From Hordeum vulgare subsp. vulgare (Eukaryota; Streptophyta; Magnoliopsida; Poales; Poaceae), in NCBI RefSeq assembly GCF_904849725.1, contig NC_058518.1, positions 391,331,581 to 391,395,580 of the forward strand: a DNA stretch of 64,000 nt. Direction: 5' to 3'. A program made the translations under genes and the position numbers. A model generated the notes under the pieces. It was not told where the DNA came from. It saw only the letters and a program-made list of their open reading frames with translations, and ran no database searches. Shown one piece after another: positions 33,372-44,793 of the stretch; the stretch's first letter is position 1; each line of letters opens with the position of its first letter.

Positions 33372-34679
33372 TCAATCATAACATCATTGCAATTTATCAT
33401 AACATCAGAAAGAGTCAAATAAGATCTTGTAAAGCAAATCCACATACTCAATCATCCCTTTTGTTTTCCATAATTGTTACAACTCACATGGTACTCATCG
33501 TATCAAAGTTTCAGTTGGACACAGAGAAAGATAGGGGCTTATAATTTTGCCTCCCAACCATTTACCTCAAGGGTAAAGTCAACAATAATAAAGCATAAGT
33601 ACTCATCTCCAAGTTGATATACGAATATAGATCTTTCCCTAGCATATGACGTTCACCAAGATGAAGACGGAATAGGGAATTGGTGTTGATCACCATGACT
33701 TTCACAAGGACAAAAGTAAAGATACAAGATAGGCCCTTCGCAGAGGGAAGCATAGGTTGTCATGCGCTTTTAAGGTTTGGATATACGACCTCTTAGTATA
33801 AAGGAACGTCACTTTATATTGCCCCCTGTGATAAAGAACTTTATTATGCAGTATGTCGCTTTTATGTCTTCCTCATCACAGGTTCGTACAAAGCTTATTT
33901 TCCACACACTAATAAATCATACATAATTTAGGTAGAAACTTTTTATTGCTTGCACCAATGACATCTTACTTGAAGGATCTTACGCAATCCATAGGTAGGT
34001 AAGGTGGACTCTCATGGCAAAACTGGGTTGAAGGTTTATGGATGCACAAGTAGTATTTCTACTTAGTACGGAAGTTTTGGCTAATATGAGGTGGAAGCAA
34101 TCGTCACATTCTAAGGGATCTCTAGACATATAACATTGTTTGGAACCAAGCAAACACAATTCATTATGTTGTCTTCCTTGTCCAACATCTACTTCTAAGC
34201 ATGTAATAGTTTGGTGAGTGCTCACAATTATAGAAAGTGTCTAAGATGATATATTTATATGTGAATTTCTCTTTCCTTATTACTTCTTATTAATTGCAAC
34301 AATGACTAGGGTCTATGTTGGTCTATTCTCAACAAGTTTCAATCATCATACTTGTTATATGTGAAGCTATCACTTTCCATAAGATCATCTCATGATCTTT
34401 CATGCTATCGTTCTTTTCATACTTTTGATCACGGCACAAAACAAAGCCCTTGACTAAGATACTCTTTATTATATAGCTCGCAAGCTCGAATACATCGGGG
34501 GAGACACAAGGCAAAAGACTCAAACTAAGCACTAAAGACTTATCCCACTAAGAGAAGAAATAAAAACTGAAAAGGAAAGAATTAAAACAAAGGTAAAAGC
34601 AAAAGATATAAAGGTGATACGATACCAGGGCAACTCCCCCAAGCTTGGCAAAAGCCCAGGGGATTGCCCATACCAATGC
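33372..34679 (-). other. H 3' non-coding region
   Basis: No credible ORF. Shares with S the block ATGCTTCCCTCTGCGAAGGG (minus strand, within 33731-33753). Purine tract GCTTGGGGGAG (minus, about 34638-34648) follows the end of the 3' ORF. Confidence 0.75.
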
Positions 34680-35198
34680 TCAGTTGTCTTCCTTTGGTGG
34701 TGGTGGTGGATGAGTTGCAACATGAGTTTGATCTTCCGTCTTCCAAGGCATAGGTGCTCCATCATGGCAGGATGAACGAGTCGCGGGAATCCTCAAATCT
34801 GCAGCCAACCGTATTGATTTAAATCTATACTCATACTCACAGTTTTGGTTCTGCAGGTCATAGATCTGGCCCTGGAGTTGATCAACCCTGTCATAGAGCC
34901 TGGAGAGGTGCTTCCCAATGTCATTGGCATCCATCTTCTGCTTGTTGGTGAACTCCGTGATCATCATGTAGTTGGCGTTAAGTCCACGCTCCACCATCCC
35001 TTGGCACTTGAAGACTTGTTGCTCCATTGCTTCGAGCCTCGTCTCCACACTTCCGGTCTTCTTAGGCCCCTCAACATCACGGATGTGCAACATCCCCTCA
35101 CGCATCTCAATAGATTGAGGGTGTTGCAGCACTTCCGTGAGGTAGGGATTGATGACCTTCTTGAAGATATTGTCCTTAGGAGCTTTTGGGGAACTCAT
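34680..35198 (-). CDS. H 3' ORF, intact, coiled-coil protein of 172 codons
   Basis: Starts ATG 35198 (MSSPKAPKDNIF) and ends at 34680 without interruption although the element's pol genes are broken. Residues about 55-125 are heptad-rich (RLEAMEQQVFKCQGMVERG ... RLYDRVDQLQGQIYDLQNQN), a likely coiled coil. The C-terminus is His/Pro-rich ending HPPPPPKEDN. No signal peptide or membrane anchor, so it is not a classical envelope despite its env-like position after integrase. A 3' splice-like TGTTGCAG lies a few bases before the ATG. Function unknown. Confidence 0.7.
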   Translation of the reverse strand: MSSPKAPKDNIFKKVINPYLTEVLQHPQSIEMREGMLHIRDVEGPKKTGSVETRLEAMEQQVFKCQGMVERGLNANYMMITEFTNKQKMDANDIGKHLSRLYDRVDQLQGQIYDLQNQNCEYEYRFKSIRLAADLRIPATRSSCHDGAPMPWKTEDQTHVATHPPPPPKEDN

Positions 35199-35454
35199 GA
35201 CGATCTAGATCTGCAACAGAAATAGGCTCAAAACGAAAAACAGAGGAAATCTGCATAATACGGGGTTAGCCCAAACGGAAGTATATATAATGATTTTTTC
35301 TGGACCAGAAGGAGTGCTCCGCAAGAAAACGGAGTCCGGGAGGCACACGAGGTTCCCACAAGCCCTGTAGCCGAGCTTGTGGCCGCCTCGTGCGCTCTCC
35401 GGACTGCTTTTTATTTTTCTATTTTTCCATAAATTCCAAAACAGAGAAAATTTC
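35199..35454 (-). promoter_or_regulatory. H internal LTR-like module before the 3' ORF
   Basis: In element orientation: CAAAACAGAGAA-type stretch reversed, inverted repeat CCACAAGCTCGG ... GAGCTTGTGG (35356-35382), then CCAGAAAAAATCAT and TATATATA (35282-35289), a leader and a splice-like acceptor before the ATG. This order (hairpin, CCAGAAAAAAT, TATA) parallels the gypsy LTR promoters in the window. Suggests a separate transcript for the 3' ORF (inference). Confidence 0.6.
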
Positions 35455-36351
35455 CTACTGGAAAAGTTTTGGAGTCCAATTACTTACCGAAACACATACC
35501 TCTTCGTTTTCAGAGTCTGAAACAGGCTGATAAACATCCCTTATGTACTCCTCTAGAGTTATGATATTGATGATATTGCTCTCAACATTTATGGGAGTAC
35601 CAGAGATATAATGCTTGATTCTTTGCCCATTTACCACTCTAGGAAAATTACCTTCCGTGTTGTTGATTTTGATGGCACCGGAACGATATACTTCCTCGAC
35701 AACGTAGAGACCTTCCCATTTAGAGAGAAGCTTGCCTGCAAAGAATCTTAAGCGAGAATTGTATAGCAGGACATAATCACCTACATTGAACTCACGTTTT
35801 TGTATTCTTTTATCATGCCATCTCTTAACCTTTTCCTTGAACAACTTGGCATTCTCATATGACTGGGCCCTCCATTCATCTAATGAGCTGATATCAAACA
35901 ACCGCTTCTCACCGGCAAGTTTGAAATCGAAGTTGAGCTCTTTGATTTCCCAATAAGCTTTGTGTTCTAGCTCAAGAGGTAAATGACAGGCCTTACTGTA
36001 AACCATTTTATACGGCGACATGCCCATGGGATTCTTATAAGCAGTCCTATAAGCCCATAGTGCATCATCAAGTTTGCTAGACCAATTCTTTCGAGATCTA
36101 TTGACAGTCTTTTGTAAGATCAATTTGATCTCCATATTACTCAACTCCACTTGACCACTAGACTGAGGATGAAAAGGAGATGCAACTCTATGGTTGACAT
36201 CATACTTAGCGAGCATCTTGCGGAAAACACCATGAATGAAGTGTGAACCGCCATCAGTCATCAGATATCTAGGGACTCCAAATCTTGGGAAAATGACTTC
36301 TTTAAGCATCTTAATAGAGGTGTGGTGATAAGCATTTCTAGTGGGGATAGC
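35455..36351 (-). pseudogene. pol: H integrase, C-terminal part
   Basis: Enters from the S3 insertion point at 36351 (TSD copy 36347-36351). Second catalytic aspartate is in MTDGGSHF and the glutamate in SSGQVELSNMEIK, then the conserved WAYRTAYKNPMGMSPY and a C-terminal chromo-less tail (LLYNSRLRFFAGKL, W-EG). It stays open to the stop at 35455. The other half is 54641-55126. The long apparent N-terminus above 36351 is S3 LTR, not integrase. Confidence 0.9.
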
Positions 36352-38016
36352 TGATACGTCTCCATCGTATCTACTTTTCCAAACTCTTTTGACCTTGTTT
36401 TGGACTCTAATTTGCATGATTTGAATGGAACTAACCCGCACTGACGCTGTTTTCAGCAGAATTGCCATTGTGTTGTTTTTGTGTAGAAATGAAAGTTCTC
36501 GGAACGTCCTGAAAATTTACGGAGAATATTTCTGGAAAATATGAAAAATACCTGCGCAAAGATCCACCGGAGGAGACAGGCCAGTGGGCCACAAGCCCTG
36601 TAGCCGCGACCTCCCCCTGGCCGCAACTACCAGGCTTGTGGGGCCCACGTGGCTCTGCCGCCCCCAATTCGAGCGCTATTTATTCCCTTTCGTCCCGGAA
36701 AAAAATCAGGGGAGAAGAGTTCATCGCATTTCACGATCCAAAGGCGCCGCAACATCCCGTTCTTGCCCTGGAGGGCAGATTTGGAGTCCGTTTTGGGCTC
36801 CGGATCAAGGAGTTCGTCGCTATCGTCATCGTCAACCTTCTTCCCTCTCCAATTCCATGAAGCTCTTCAGGGTTCGTGAGTAATCTATTTGTAGGCTCGC
36901 TGGGCGGTGATGAGTAGGATGAGATCTATCATGTAATCGAGTTAGTTTTGACGGGGATTGATCCCTAGTATCCACTATGTTCTGAGATTGATGTTGCTAC
37001 TACTTTGCCATGCTTAATGCTTGTCACTAGGGCCCGAGTGCCATGATTTTAGATCTGAAATTATTATGTTGTCACCAATATATGTGTGTTTTAGATTCGA
37101 TCTTGCAAGTTGTAGTTACCTACTATGTGTTATGATCCGGCAACCCCGGAGTGACAATAACCGGAACCACTCCCGGTGATGACCATAGTTTGAGGAGTTC
37201 ATGTGTTCACCAAGTCCTAATGCGTTGGTCCGGTTCTTTATTAAAAGGAGAACCTTAATATCCCGTAGTATCCATTTGGACCCCGCTGCCACGGGAGGGA
37301 TGGACAATAGATGTCATGCAAGTTCTTTTCCCTAAGCACGTATGACTACACACGGAATACATGCCTACATCACATTGACGAACGGGAGCTAGGCACATAT
37401 CTCTCCGTGTTATAACGGTTGCATGATGAATGTCATCCAACAAATCACCGATCCATTGCCTACGAGTTTGTCCCACTGCCACTGTTACTTGCTCTGCCGT
37501 TACTACTGTTGCTGCTACTATTACTTGCTCTGCCATTACTACTGTTGCTGCTACTGTTACTTGCTGCCACTGTTACTTGCTTTGTCCTGCTGCTGCCACT
37601 ACTGTTGCTACTACTGTTACTTGTTGTTGCTGTTACTTGCTACTGTTGCTACTTTCTACTGCTGTCACTACTGTTGTTCCTTGCCACTGTTGTTACTCGT
37701 TACACTGCTGCTACCTGCTACAATACTTTTCTCGCGCCATTGATACTTCAGTTAGGAATAATCTTCCGTCAATAAATTCTTTCCTAGCACCGTTGTTATC
37801 ATACTACTTTGCTACTTATACCCTGCTTGCAGATACTAATCTTTCAGGTGTGGTGGAGCCGACAACTCAACTGCTAATACTGGAGAATATCCTTTCACTC
37901 CCATCGTGTCGAACCAACAAATTTGGGTTGAATACTCTACCCTCGAAAATTGCCGCGATCCCACACGCTCGTGGGCCATTGCAAGACAATTGCTAATTGT
38001 TAAGCAACTGGAAGCA
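36352..38016 (+). repeat. S3 5' LTR
   Basis: TGATACGTCTCCATCG to ...CTGGAAGCA. Hairpin 36585-36647 with inner arms of the AGCCGCGAC/GGCCGC type, G-box 36646-36651, a degraded TATA (CTATTTATTC near 36674), and a long trinucleotide tract (about 37477-37735). Confidence 0.93.
36585..36651 (+). promoter_or_regulatory. U3 hairpin plus G-box in S3 5' LTR
   Basis: TGGGCCACAAGCC ... GGCTTGTGGGGCCCA with CACGTG at 36646-36651. Inner arms carry mismatches here, while the 3' LTR copy (53205-53267) pairs GCCGCGGCC / GGCCGCGGC cleanly. Confidence 0.75.
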
Positions 38017-38025
38017 GCTCTTTTC

Positions 38026-38043
38026 TGGCGCCGTTGCCGGGGA
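38026..38043 (+). other. S3 primer-binding site (tRNA-Asp)
   Basis: TGGCGCCGTTGCCGGGGA, an 18-base perfect complement of the plant tRNA-Asp 3' end, 9 bases after the LTR. Confidence 0.93.
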
Positions 38044-38093
38044 GGGATAGCTGTATTCTCTGAGTCACTTGGGATTTATATCTGCTGATCACT

Positions 38094-38205
38094 ATGAAGA
38101 ATCTAAAAGATCCAAGAACCAAAGTCTTGCCCTCAACTACGATGGGAGGTAAGGAACTGCCATCTAGCTCTGCACTTGATTCACCTTCAGTTATGAGTAA
38201 GTTTG
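38094..38205 (+). pseudogene. S3 gag, N-terminal piece before the E insertion
   Basis: ATG 38094 (MKNLKDPRTKV), same start as S1. Open to the insertion of E after ...SVMSK; GTTTG 38201-38205 is the TSD. The gag resumes at 46437 in the same frame if E and one TSD copy are removed. Confidence 0.9.
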
Positions 38206-39850
38206 TGCTACGGCAACAAAAGACCTTCCAATGGCGCCAAAACAGTGTTGATGGGAGACTGTTCTTTACTCCTCAGCAACGGCACCAGGAATCCTTCTGC
38301 TACGGCTACGCCTTTAGGGACTTCCTAGGCAAATATGCAAAGGATTTCCCCGCGGCCTTGGAGCCTTGCGTTGGTGTTCCCTCGAAGCGGAAAGGGTGAT
38401 GTAGCGCAGCGGTGGTAAGTATTTCCCTCAGTTTTGAGAACCAAGGTATCGACCCAGTGAAGGAGTATCACAAGTGCCTGCACAAACACAAAGAGCTTGC
38501 TCCCAACGCTATGAAGGGGTTGTCAATCCCTTATAGATTGTTTGCCAAGTGAGAACTGAAAGCAACAAAGTAACGAAGCAAAGTAAAAGCAAAAGTGGAA
38601 ACGATAGGTGTGAATAGACCCGGGGGTTGTAGTGTTCACTAGTGGCTTCTCTCATGAAAGCAAGTAGACGGCGGGTGAACGAATTACTGTCGAGCAATTG
38701 ATAGAACCGCGCAAAGTCGTGACGATATCTATGGCAATGATTATATCTATAGGCATCACGTCCAAAACAAGTAAACCGATACTTTCTGCATCTACTACTA
38801 TTACTCCACACGTCGACCGCTATCCAGCATGCATCTAGTGTATTAAGTCCAAAAGAACAGAGTAACGCCTTAAGCAAGATGACATGATGTAGATGGACAA
38901 TCTCATATCTACGACAAAGCCCATCTTGTTACCCTTGATGGCAACTACACGATGTGTGCCTTGCTGCCCCTACTGTCACTGGGAAAGGTCACCACACGGT
39001 AAGAACCCAAAACCAAGCACTTCTCCCATTGCAAGAATCATAGATCTAGTTGTCCAAACAAAACCCAAGACTCGAAGAGACTTACAAGGATATCAAATCA
39101 TGCATATAAGAAATCAGCAAAGACTCAAATATATATCATAGATAATCTGATCACAAATCCACAATTCATCGGATCTCGACAAACACACCGCCAAAGAGGA
39201 TTACATCGGATAGATCTCCATGAAGATCATGGAGAACTTTGTATTGAGGATCCAAGAGAGAGAAGAAGCCATCTAGCTACTAACTACGGACCCGTAGGTC
39301 TGAAGTGAACTACTCACGAGTCATTGGAGGGGCGATGATGTTGATGAAGAAGCCCTCCAACTCCAAAGTCCCCTCCGGCAGGACACCGGGAAGGGTCTCC
39401 ACATGAGATCTCACGGAAACAGAAGCTTGCGGCGGCAGAAAAGTGTTTTCGTGGACGCGCTGATTTTTTCTGGATTTTTAGGGAATTTATAGGTCAAAGA
39501 CCTAGGACACGGGGGCGCCAGGGAGGCCACAAGCTTGGTTGCCACGGCCTCCCCCCTGGCCGCGGCAATAGGGCTTGTGGCCTCCCTGTGGGCCTACTTG
39601 CTTGGCCCTCAAGCCTCCCGATCTTCTTCCGTTCTGGAAAAAATCATTTTGGGGGTTTTATTCCATTTGGACTCCGTTCCAAAATCAGATCTGAAAAGAG
39701 TAAAAAACACAGAAAAAACAGGAACTGGCACTTGGCACTGAGTTAATAAGTTAGTCCCAAAAAAGATATAAAAGGTAAACAAAACATCCAAAGTTGACAA
39801 GATAACAGCGTGAAACCATCAAAAAATATCTATACGTTTGAGACGTATCA
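38206..39850 (-). repeat. E 3' LTR
   Basis: Minus strand reads TGATACGTCTCAAACGTAT ... TTGCCGTAGCA. Hairpin 39521-39586 (perfect 14-bp outer arms GGGAGGCCACAAGC / GCTTGTGGCCTCCC), TATAAATT about 39484-39491. Two PBS-like motifs lie near its 3' end (38224-38239, 38270-38286). Confidence 0.93.
39484..39586 (-). promoter_or_regulatory. E 3' LTR core promoter: hairpin and TATA
   Basis: Inverted repeat 39521-39586 followed, about 30 bases downstream on the minus strand, by CTATAAATT. The 5' LTR copy has the same arrangement at 46073-46173. Confidence 0.75.
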
Positions 39851-42493
39851 AGCATCCCCAAGCTTAACTCCTGCTCATCCTCGAGTAGGGAAGTGATAAA
39901 GAATGAATTTTTGATGCTTTCATGGTACCTAGCATAGATGTCCTTTATAACTCCTCTTATGTGACGTGAATGTTCAGATCCATTAGATTCAAAACAATAG
40001 TTTGCTATTGATGTGGAGACAATAATACTTCAAGCAAACTAGCAAAGTAATCATGAACTTTCAAAATAACAAGGCCAAAAGAAAGTTATCCCTACGAAAT
40101 CATATAGTCTGGCTATGCTCTATCATCATTGCACAACGAATTTAAATCATGCACAACCCTGGTATTGGCCAAGTAATTGTTTTCACACCTTTACTTTCTC
40201 AAACTTTTTCAACTCTCATGCAATACATGAGCGTGAGCCATGGTTTTAGCACTATAAGTGGTGTGGAGTGTGGTGGAGGTTGCAAGGAAAATAAGGAGAA
40301 GATTGTCACATTAACTAGGCATATCAATGAGCTGTGGAGATGCTCATCAATAGATATCAATGTGAATGAGTAGGGATTGCCATACAAATGATGCACTAGA
40401 GCTAAGAGTATGTGAAAGCTCTTAAAGAAAACTAGTGGGTGTGCATCCAACTTGCTTGTTCACGAAGACCTAAGGCAAATTTTAGGAAGCCTATCATTGG
40501 AATTTACAAGCCAAGTTATATAATGAAAATTTCCCACTAGCTATATGGTGGTGACAAAACGAGAGACTCTTAATCATGAAGATCATGGTGCCTAGCATTG
40601 TCCCTTCTCTCTTTTTCTCTCATTTTTTTGGATGGGCTCTTTGGCCTCTTTTTTTTAATTATGGTGGGCATCTTTGGCCTCTTTTATTTCCTCACATGGG
40701 ACAATGCTCCATCAATGATGATCATCACACTTACAACTCAAAACTTAGAGCCACGATGACTCTTTATGGAATGCCTTCGGTAGTGTACCGTGACAATGAT
40801 CTAGCATGGCATGGACATTAATGGAAATATCATGCTAGCTATCTCACGATCATGGAATGACAATGTAGACGTGGTGGCACATGTCATGGTGGTAGTTGCA
40901 TGGCAATATATCTCGGAATGACTTTGAAAAAGCCATAGTAGGTAGGTATGGTGGCTGTTTTGAGGGAGGCTAATGGTGGGTTTTGTGCACCGAAGAAAGT
41001 TGCACGGAACTAAAGAAGATAGTGATGGTGGAAGGTGAAAGTGCATCTAAACCATGGACTCAACATTAGTCATGAAGAACTCATATACTTGTTGCAAAAG
41101 TTTTAGTAGTAATCGAAACAAAGCATTCAACGCATACTCCTAGGGGAAGGGTTGGTAGGTATAAACCACCGCGCGATCCCGACCGCCACACAAAGGATGA
41201 CAATCAATAGACTAATCATGCTCAGACTTCATCACATAGCGGTTCACCATACGTGCATGCTACGGGAATCACTAACTTCAACATAAGTATTTCTTGATCC
41301 ACAACACCTTACTAGCCTAACTTCAATATTACCATAACCACAACTCAAAACTAGTTGAGATGAATCAAACTTCTCTAACTATTCAATGCACATGAAGGTG
41401 GAAGTTTTCGTATCCCTTTGGATAACTACCCCTTTTGAGACTACTTTAAAATCATCGATCAACTACCAAGCCACGCACCGTCGTGCTCTAAAATATATAA
41501 GTGAAGCACATAGAGCAAAAGCATCTAGCTCAAAAGATATAAGTGAAGCACATGTGAGCTGAATTGTCTAACCAAAGGATATAAGTGAAGCTCGAAAAAA
41601 TCACGGTGAGTGCATGTCTCTCTCTCTAGGTGTGCAGCAAAGATGATTGTGACACAACAAAAATAAAAGACTCCTACGATACAAGGCACTCCAAGCAAGA
41701 CACATAACATGTGGTGAACAAAAATATAGCCCCAAGTAACGTTACCGATGGATTGAAGACGAAAGAGGGGATGCCTTCCCGGGGCATCCCCAAACTTAGG
41801 CTTTTACAACATCCTTGAATCATCTTGGGGTGCCTTGGACATCCCCAAGCTTGAGCTCTTTCCACTCTTTATCTTTTTGTCCATAAGAACTTCACCCAAA
41901 ACTTGAAAACTTCACAACACGAAACTTAAACAAAAACTCGTGATAACATTAGTATAAGAAAGCAAACCACCACTTACTTAGGTACTGTAGCAAACTTGAA
42001 TTCTACTTATGTTGATGTTGGGTTACTGTATTTTTAATCTTCCATGGCTAATACCCCCCGATACTATCCATAGTTTCATCAAAATAAGCAACCAACACAA
42101 CAAAAACAGAATCTGTTAACAGCAGACCAGTCTGTAGCAATCTGTATACTTCGTATACTTCTGGTACTTCAAAAATTCTCAACAATTACGAAAGTATGAA
42201 GAATTCTCGTAGCAATCAGCAGCAAAAAGAATCAACTCAAAATCTCTTACAGAAAAAAAACTTTTCGTGAGCAGAAAGTTTCTGTCTTTTCCAGCATGAC
42301 CAAACGATCATCCCCAAGACTAATTATAACGGTTTTGCTTGGCACAAACGCAAAAATAAACAAAAAACACAATCGTAACAGAATTATAAAAGTGTGGAAA
42401 ACACAAAATAGAAAGAAAAAGGATAGATTCGTTGGTTTGCCTCCCAACAAGCGCTATTGTTTAACGCCCTTAGCTAGGCAAAAGGTGATGGAA
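39851..42493 (-). other. E 3' internal non-coding region
   Basis: About 2.6 kb where pol would be, without a supported ORF. Holds the PPT-like GGAGTTAAGCTTGGGGATGC next to the LTR, further GCTTGGGGATG / GTTTGGGGATG tracts at 41780-41850, and three spaced repeats of ATATAAGTGAAGC (41493-41506, 41538-41549, 41579-41590). Its right ~1.6 kb is homologous to the X pieces 1-412 and 12183-13441. Confidence 0.8.
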
Positions 42494-43020
42494 TCACGTA
42501 TAGTCATCTTTGGTGCTCAAACCATAAGTAGCCCTCATCATAGATTCATAAGGCAATCTTATTTTCTTTCTAGGAAAGTGCTCCATGCCCTTCTTTAGGG
42601 CAAATTGAAATCTAATATTCCCTTCCTTAATATCGATGGTAGCACCAATAGTCCTTAGGAAAGGTCTACCAAGAATAATGGGACATGAAGGATTGCAATC
42701 TATGTCAAGTACAATGAAATCCACGGGTACATAGTTCTTATTTGCAACAATAAGAACATCATCGATCCTTCCCATGGGTTTCTTGACAGTAGAATCCGCA
42801 AGATGCAAATTAAGAGAACACTCTTCAATCTCATGAAAACCAAGAATATCACATAAAGATTTTGGAATCGCGGAAACACTAGCACCCAAATCACACGAAG
42901 CATTGCACTCATAGTTTTTGATCTTGATTTTGATAGTAGGTTACCACTCATCATGAAGTTTTCTAGGTATAGAGACTTCTAGTTCGAGCTTCTCTTCAAG
43001 AGATTTCATCATAGCATCTA
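42494..43020 (-). pseudogene. E aspartic protease
   Basis: CDLGASVSAIPKSLC (retropepsin D-L-G triplet, about 42880-42905) and CPIILGRPFLRTIGATID in the usual order, ending at the stop 42494. The upstream stretch (to about 43020) is homologous in style but carries a stop near 42940. No polymerase follows. Would mature the Gag particle. Confidence 0.78.
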
Positions 43021-43045
43021 CGATATGCGCGGTAAAGGCTTTGCT

Positions 43046-44565
43046 TTAGCTATAAGCATGTGGAGAGTTTGCAATGGGTTGCATCAAAGAGATGCATTCA
43101 AACAAGGAGAAATTATCATAACTGAATTCCTTGAAATCCAAAGTGGGAGTTTCATTACTACCCAAATTTTTGATTTCTTCTACTCCACTCTCCACACCTT
43201 TATCATCAAGATAGGTGGACTCCGAATCATTGGGGTGTTTTTCAACCAAAGTGGATTCATATCTAGCCCCTTCATCAATAGGTTTGACACGCGAAAACAA
43301 AGATTCAAGAGGATACACACCAAGCACTTTAAGATCTTCGTGATTTGCATCACTAGAACGCACCCTTTTAAACCATTCACGCCTAGCGCGAATTTGGGCG
43401 GTTCTTTCTTTGCTCTCATTCATGGAGACACGCATAGCTTTCAAAGTTTCATCCAAGTTGACATTGGGAGGAGCACATCTAACTTTCAAAGCATCAATAT
43501 CACAAGACATCCTATCAACGCTCTTAGCCAAATCGTCAATTTTGAGTAGTTTTTCCTCTATGGACGCATTGAAAATCTTTTGAGAGTCAATTTTGAGTAG
43601 TTTTTCCTCAATTCAGAGGGTAATTTATTATGATTTCCATAAGCGTTGTTGTAGGAATTGCTATAATTGTTAGAGGAGTTACTAGGAAAAGGCCTAGGAA
43701 CATAGTTTCCTCTAAAAGCATTGTTGTTGCCAAAATTGTTCCTACCAACAAAGTTAACGTCCAAACTAGCGTTGCTACTCTCAATCAAGGAAGATAGTGG
43801 CATGTCATTAGGATCTAAAGGAGCGTTTCTACTAGCAACCAAATTCATCAACTCGTCCATCTTAGCACTAAGCGAGTTAATTTCTTCTATAGCATGTACC
43901 TTTTTGCTAGCAGGTGACCTTTCAGTATGCCACTGAGAGTAGTTGGTCATGATATTGTCTAGGAGTTTTGTAGCGTCTCCTAACGTGATTTCCATGAACG
44001 TTCCACCTGAGGCGGAGTCCAAGATATTGCGAGAGGAAAAATTCAAACCAGCGTAAAAGATTTGTATAATCATCCACAAACTCAAGCCATGAGCGGGACA
44101 ATTTCTAATCATAAGCTTCATCCTCTCCCAAGATTGTGCAACGTGTTCATGATCAAGTTGCTTGAAATTCATGATATAGTTACGTAAGGAGATAATCTTA
44201 GTCGGCGGAAAATACTTGGATATGTAAGCATCTTTGCACTTATCCCAAGAATCGATACTATTTTTAGGCAAAGAAGAAAACCAAGTTTTTGTGCGATCTC
44301 GCAACGAGAAAGGAAAAAGTTTCAACTTAATCACGTCATTATCCACATCTCTTTTCTTTTGCATATCGCAAAGCTCAATGAAGGCATTGAGATGGGATGC
44401 GGCATCTTCACTAGGAAGGCCAGAGAATTGCTCTTTCATAACAAGATTCAGCAAAGCTGCGTTGATTTCATACGATTCCGCACTAGTGGTGGGAGCAATC
44501 GGAGTACTAATAAAATCATTATTATTGGTACTCGAGAAGTTGCAAAGTTTGGTGTTTTCAGCCAT
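43046..44565 (-). pseudogene. E gag
   Basis: Start chosen at ATG 44565 (MAENTKLCNF); the longer upstream frame is LTR/leader shadow. The gag core spans residues about 60-230 (FPFSLRDRTKTWFSSLPKNS, WDKCKDAYISKYFP, WERMKLMIRNCP), then an Asn-rich region (NNFGNNNAFRGN). Frame closes at 43558; a second frame 43531-43046 (MAKSVDRMSCDIDALKVRC...) is the expected continuation, so a shift lies between. A 23-bp direct repeat TCAATTTTGAGTAGTTTTTC occurs at 43536 and 43587, 51 bp apart, exactly in this break. No zinc knuckle seen. Confidence 0.82.
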
Positions 44566-44793
44566 GATGACTTCAACAAACAAACAAGCAAGAAAACCGG
44601 CAAAGGAAAATGGCAAAAAGGCAAAAGGGAAATGAAAACGGCAAAGGAGAAAGGCAAATGAAAATGACAAATGTGAAGTGGGGGAGAGGAAAACGAGAGG
44701 CAACTGGCAAAAAGAGTAAATGCAAGAGATGAGTTTGTGAGACCTACTTGGATAGATCTCTCCTTCCCCGGCAACGGCGCCAGAAATTCTTCT
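44566..44793 (-). other. E leader with primer-binding site (tRNA-Asp)
   Basis: Minus strand TGGCGCCGTTGCCGGGGA at 44765-44782, a perfect tRNA-Asp complement, 11 bases from the LTR end. The rest of the leader is pyrimidine-rich and non-coding. Confidence 0.9.

Noticed and set aside
36352..36468. N-terminal extension of the H integrase frame across 36351
   Set aside because: The boundary is the S3 LTR start with TSD ATAGC; the extra residues are antisense LTR.
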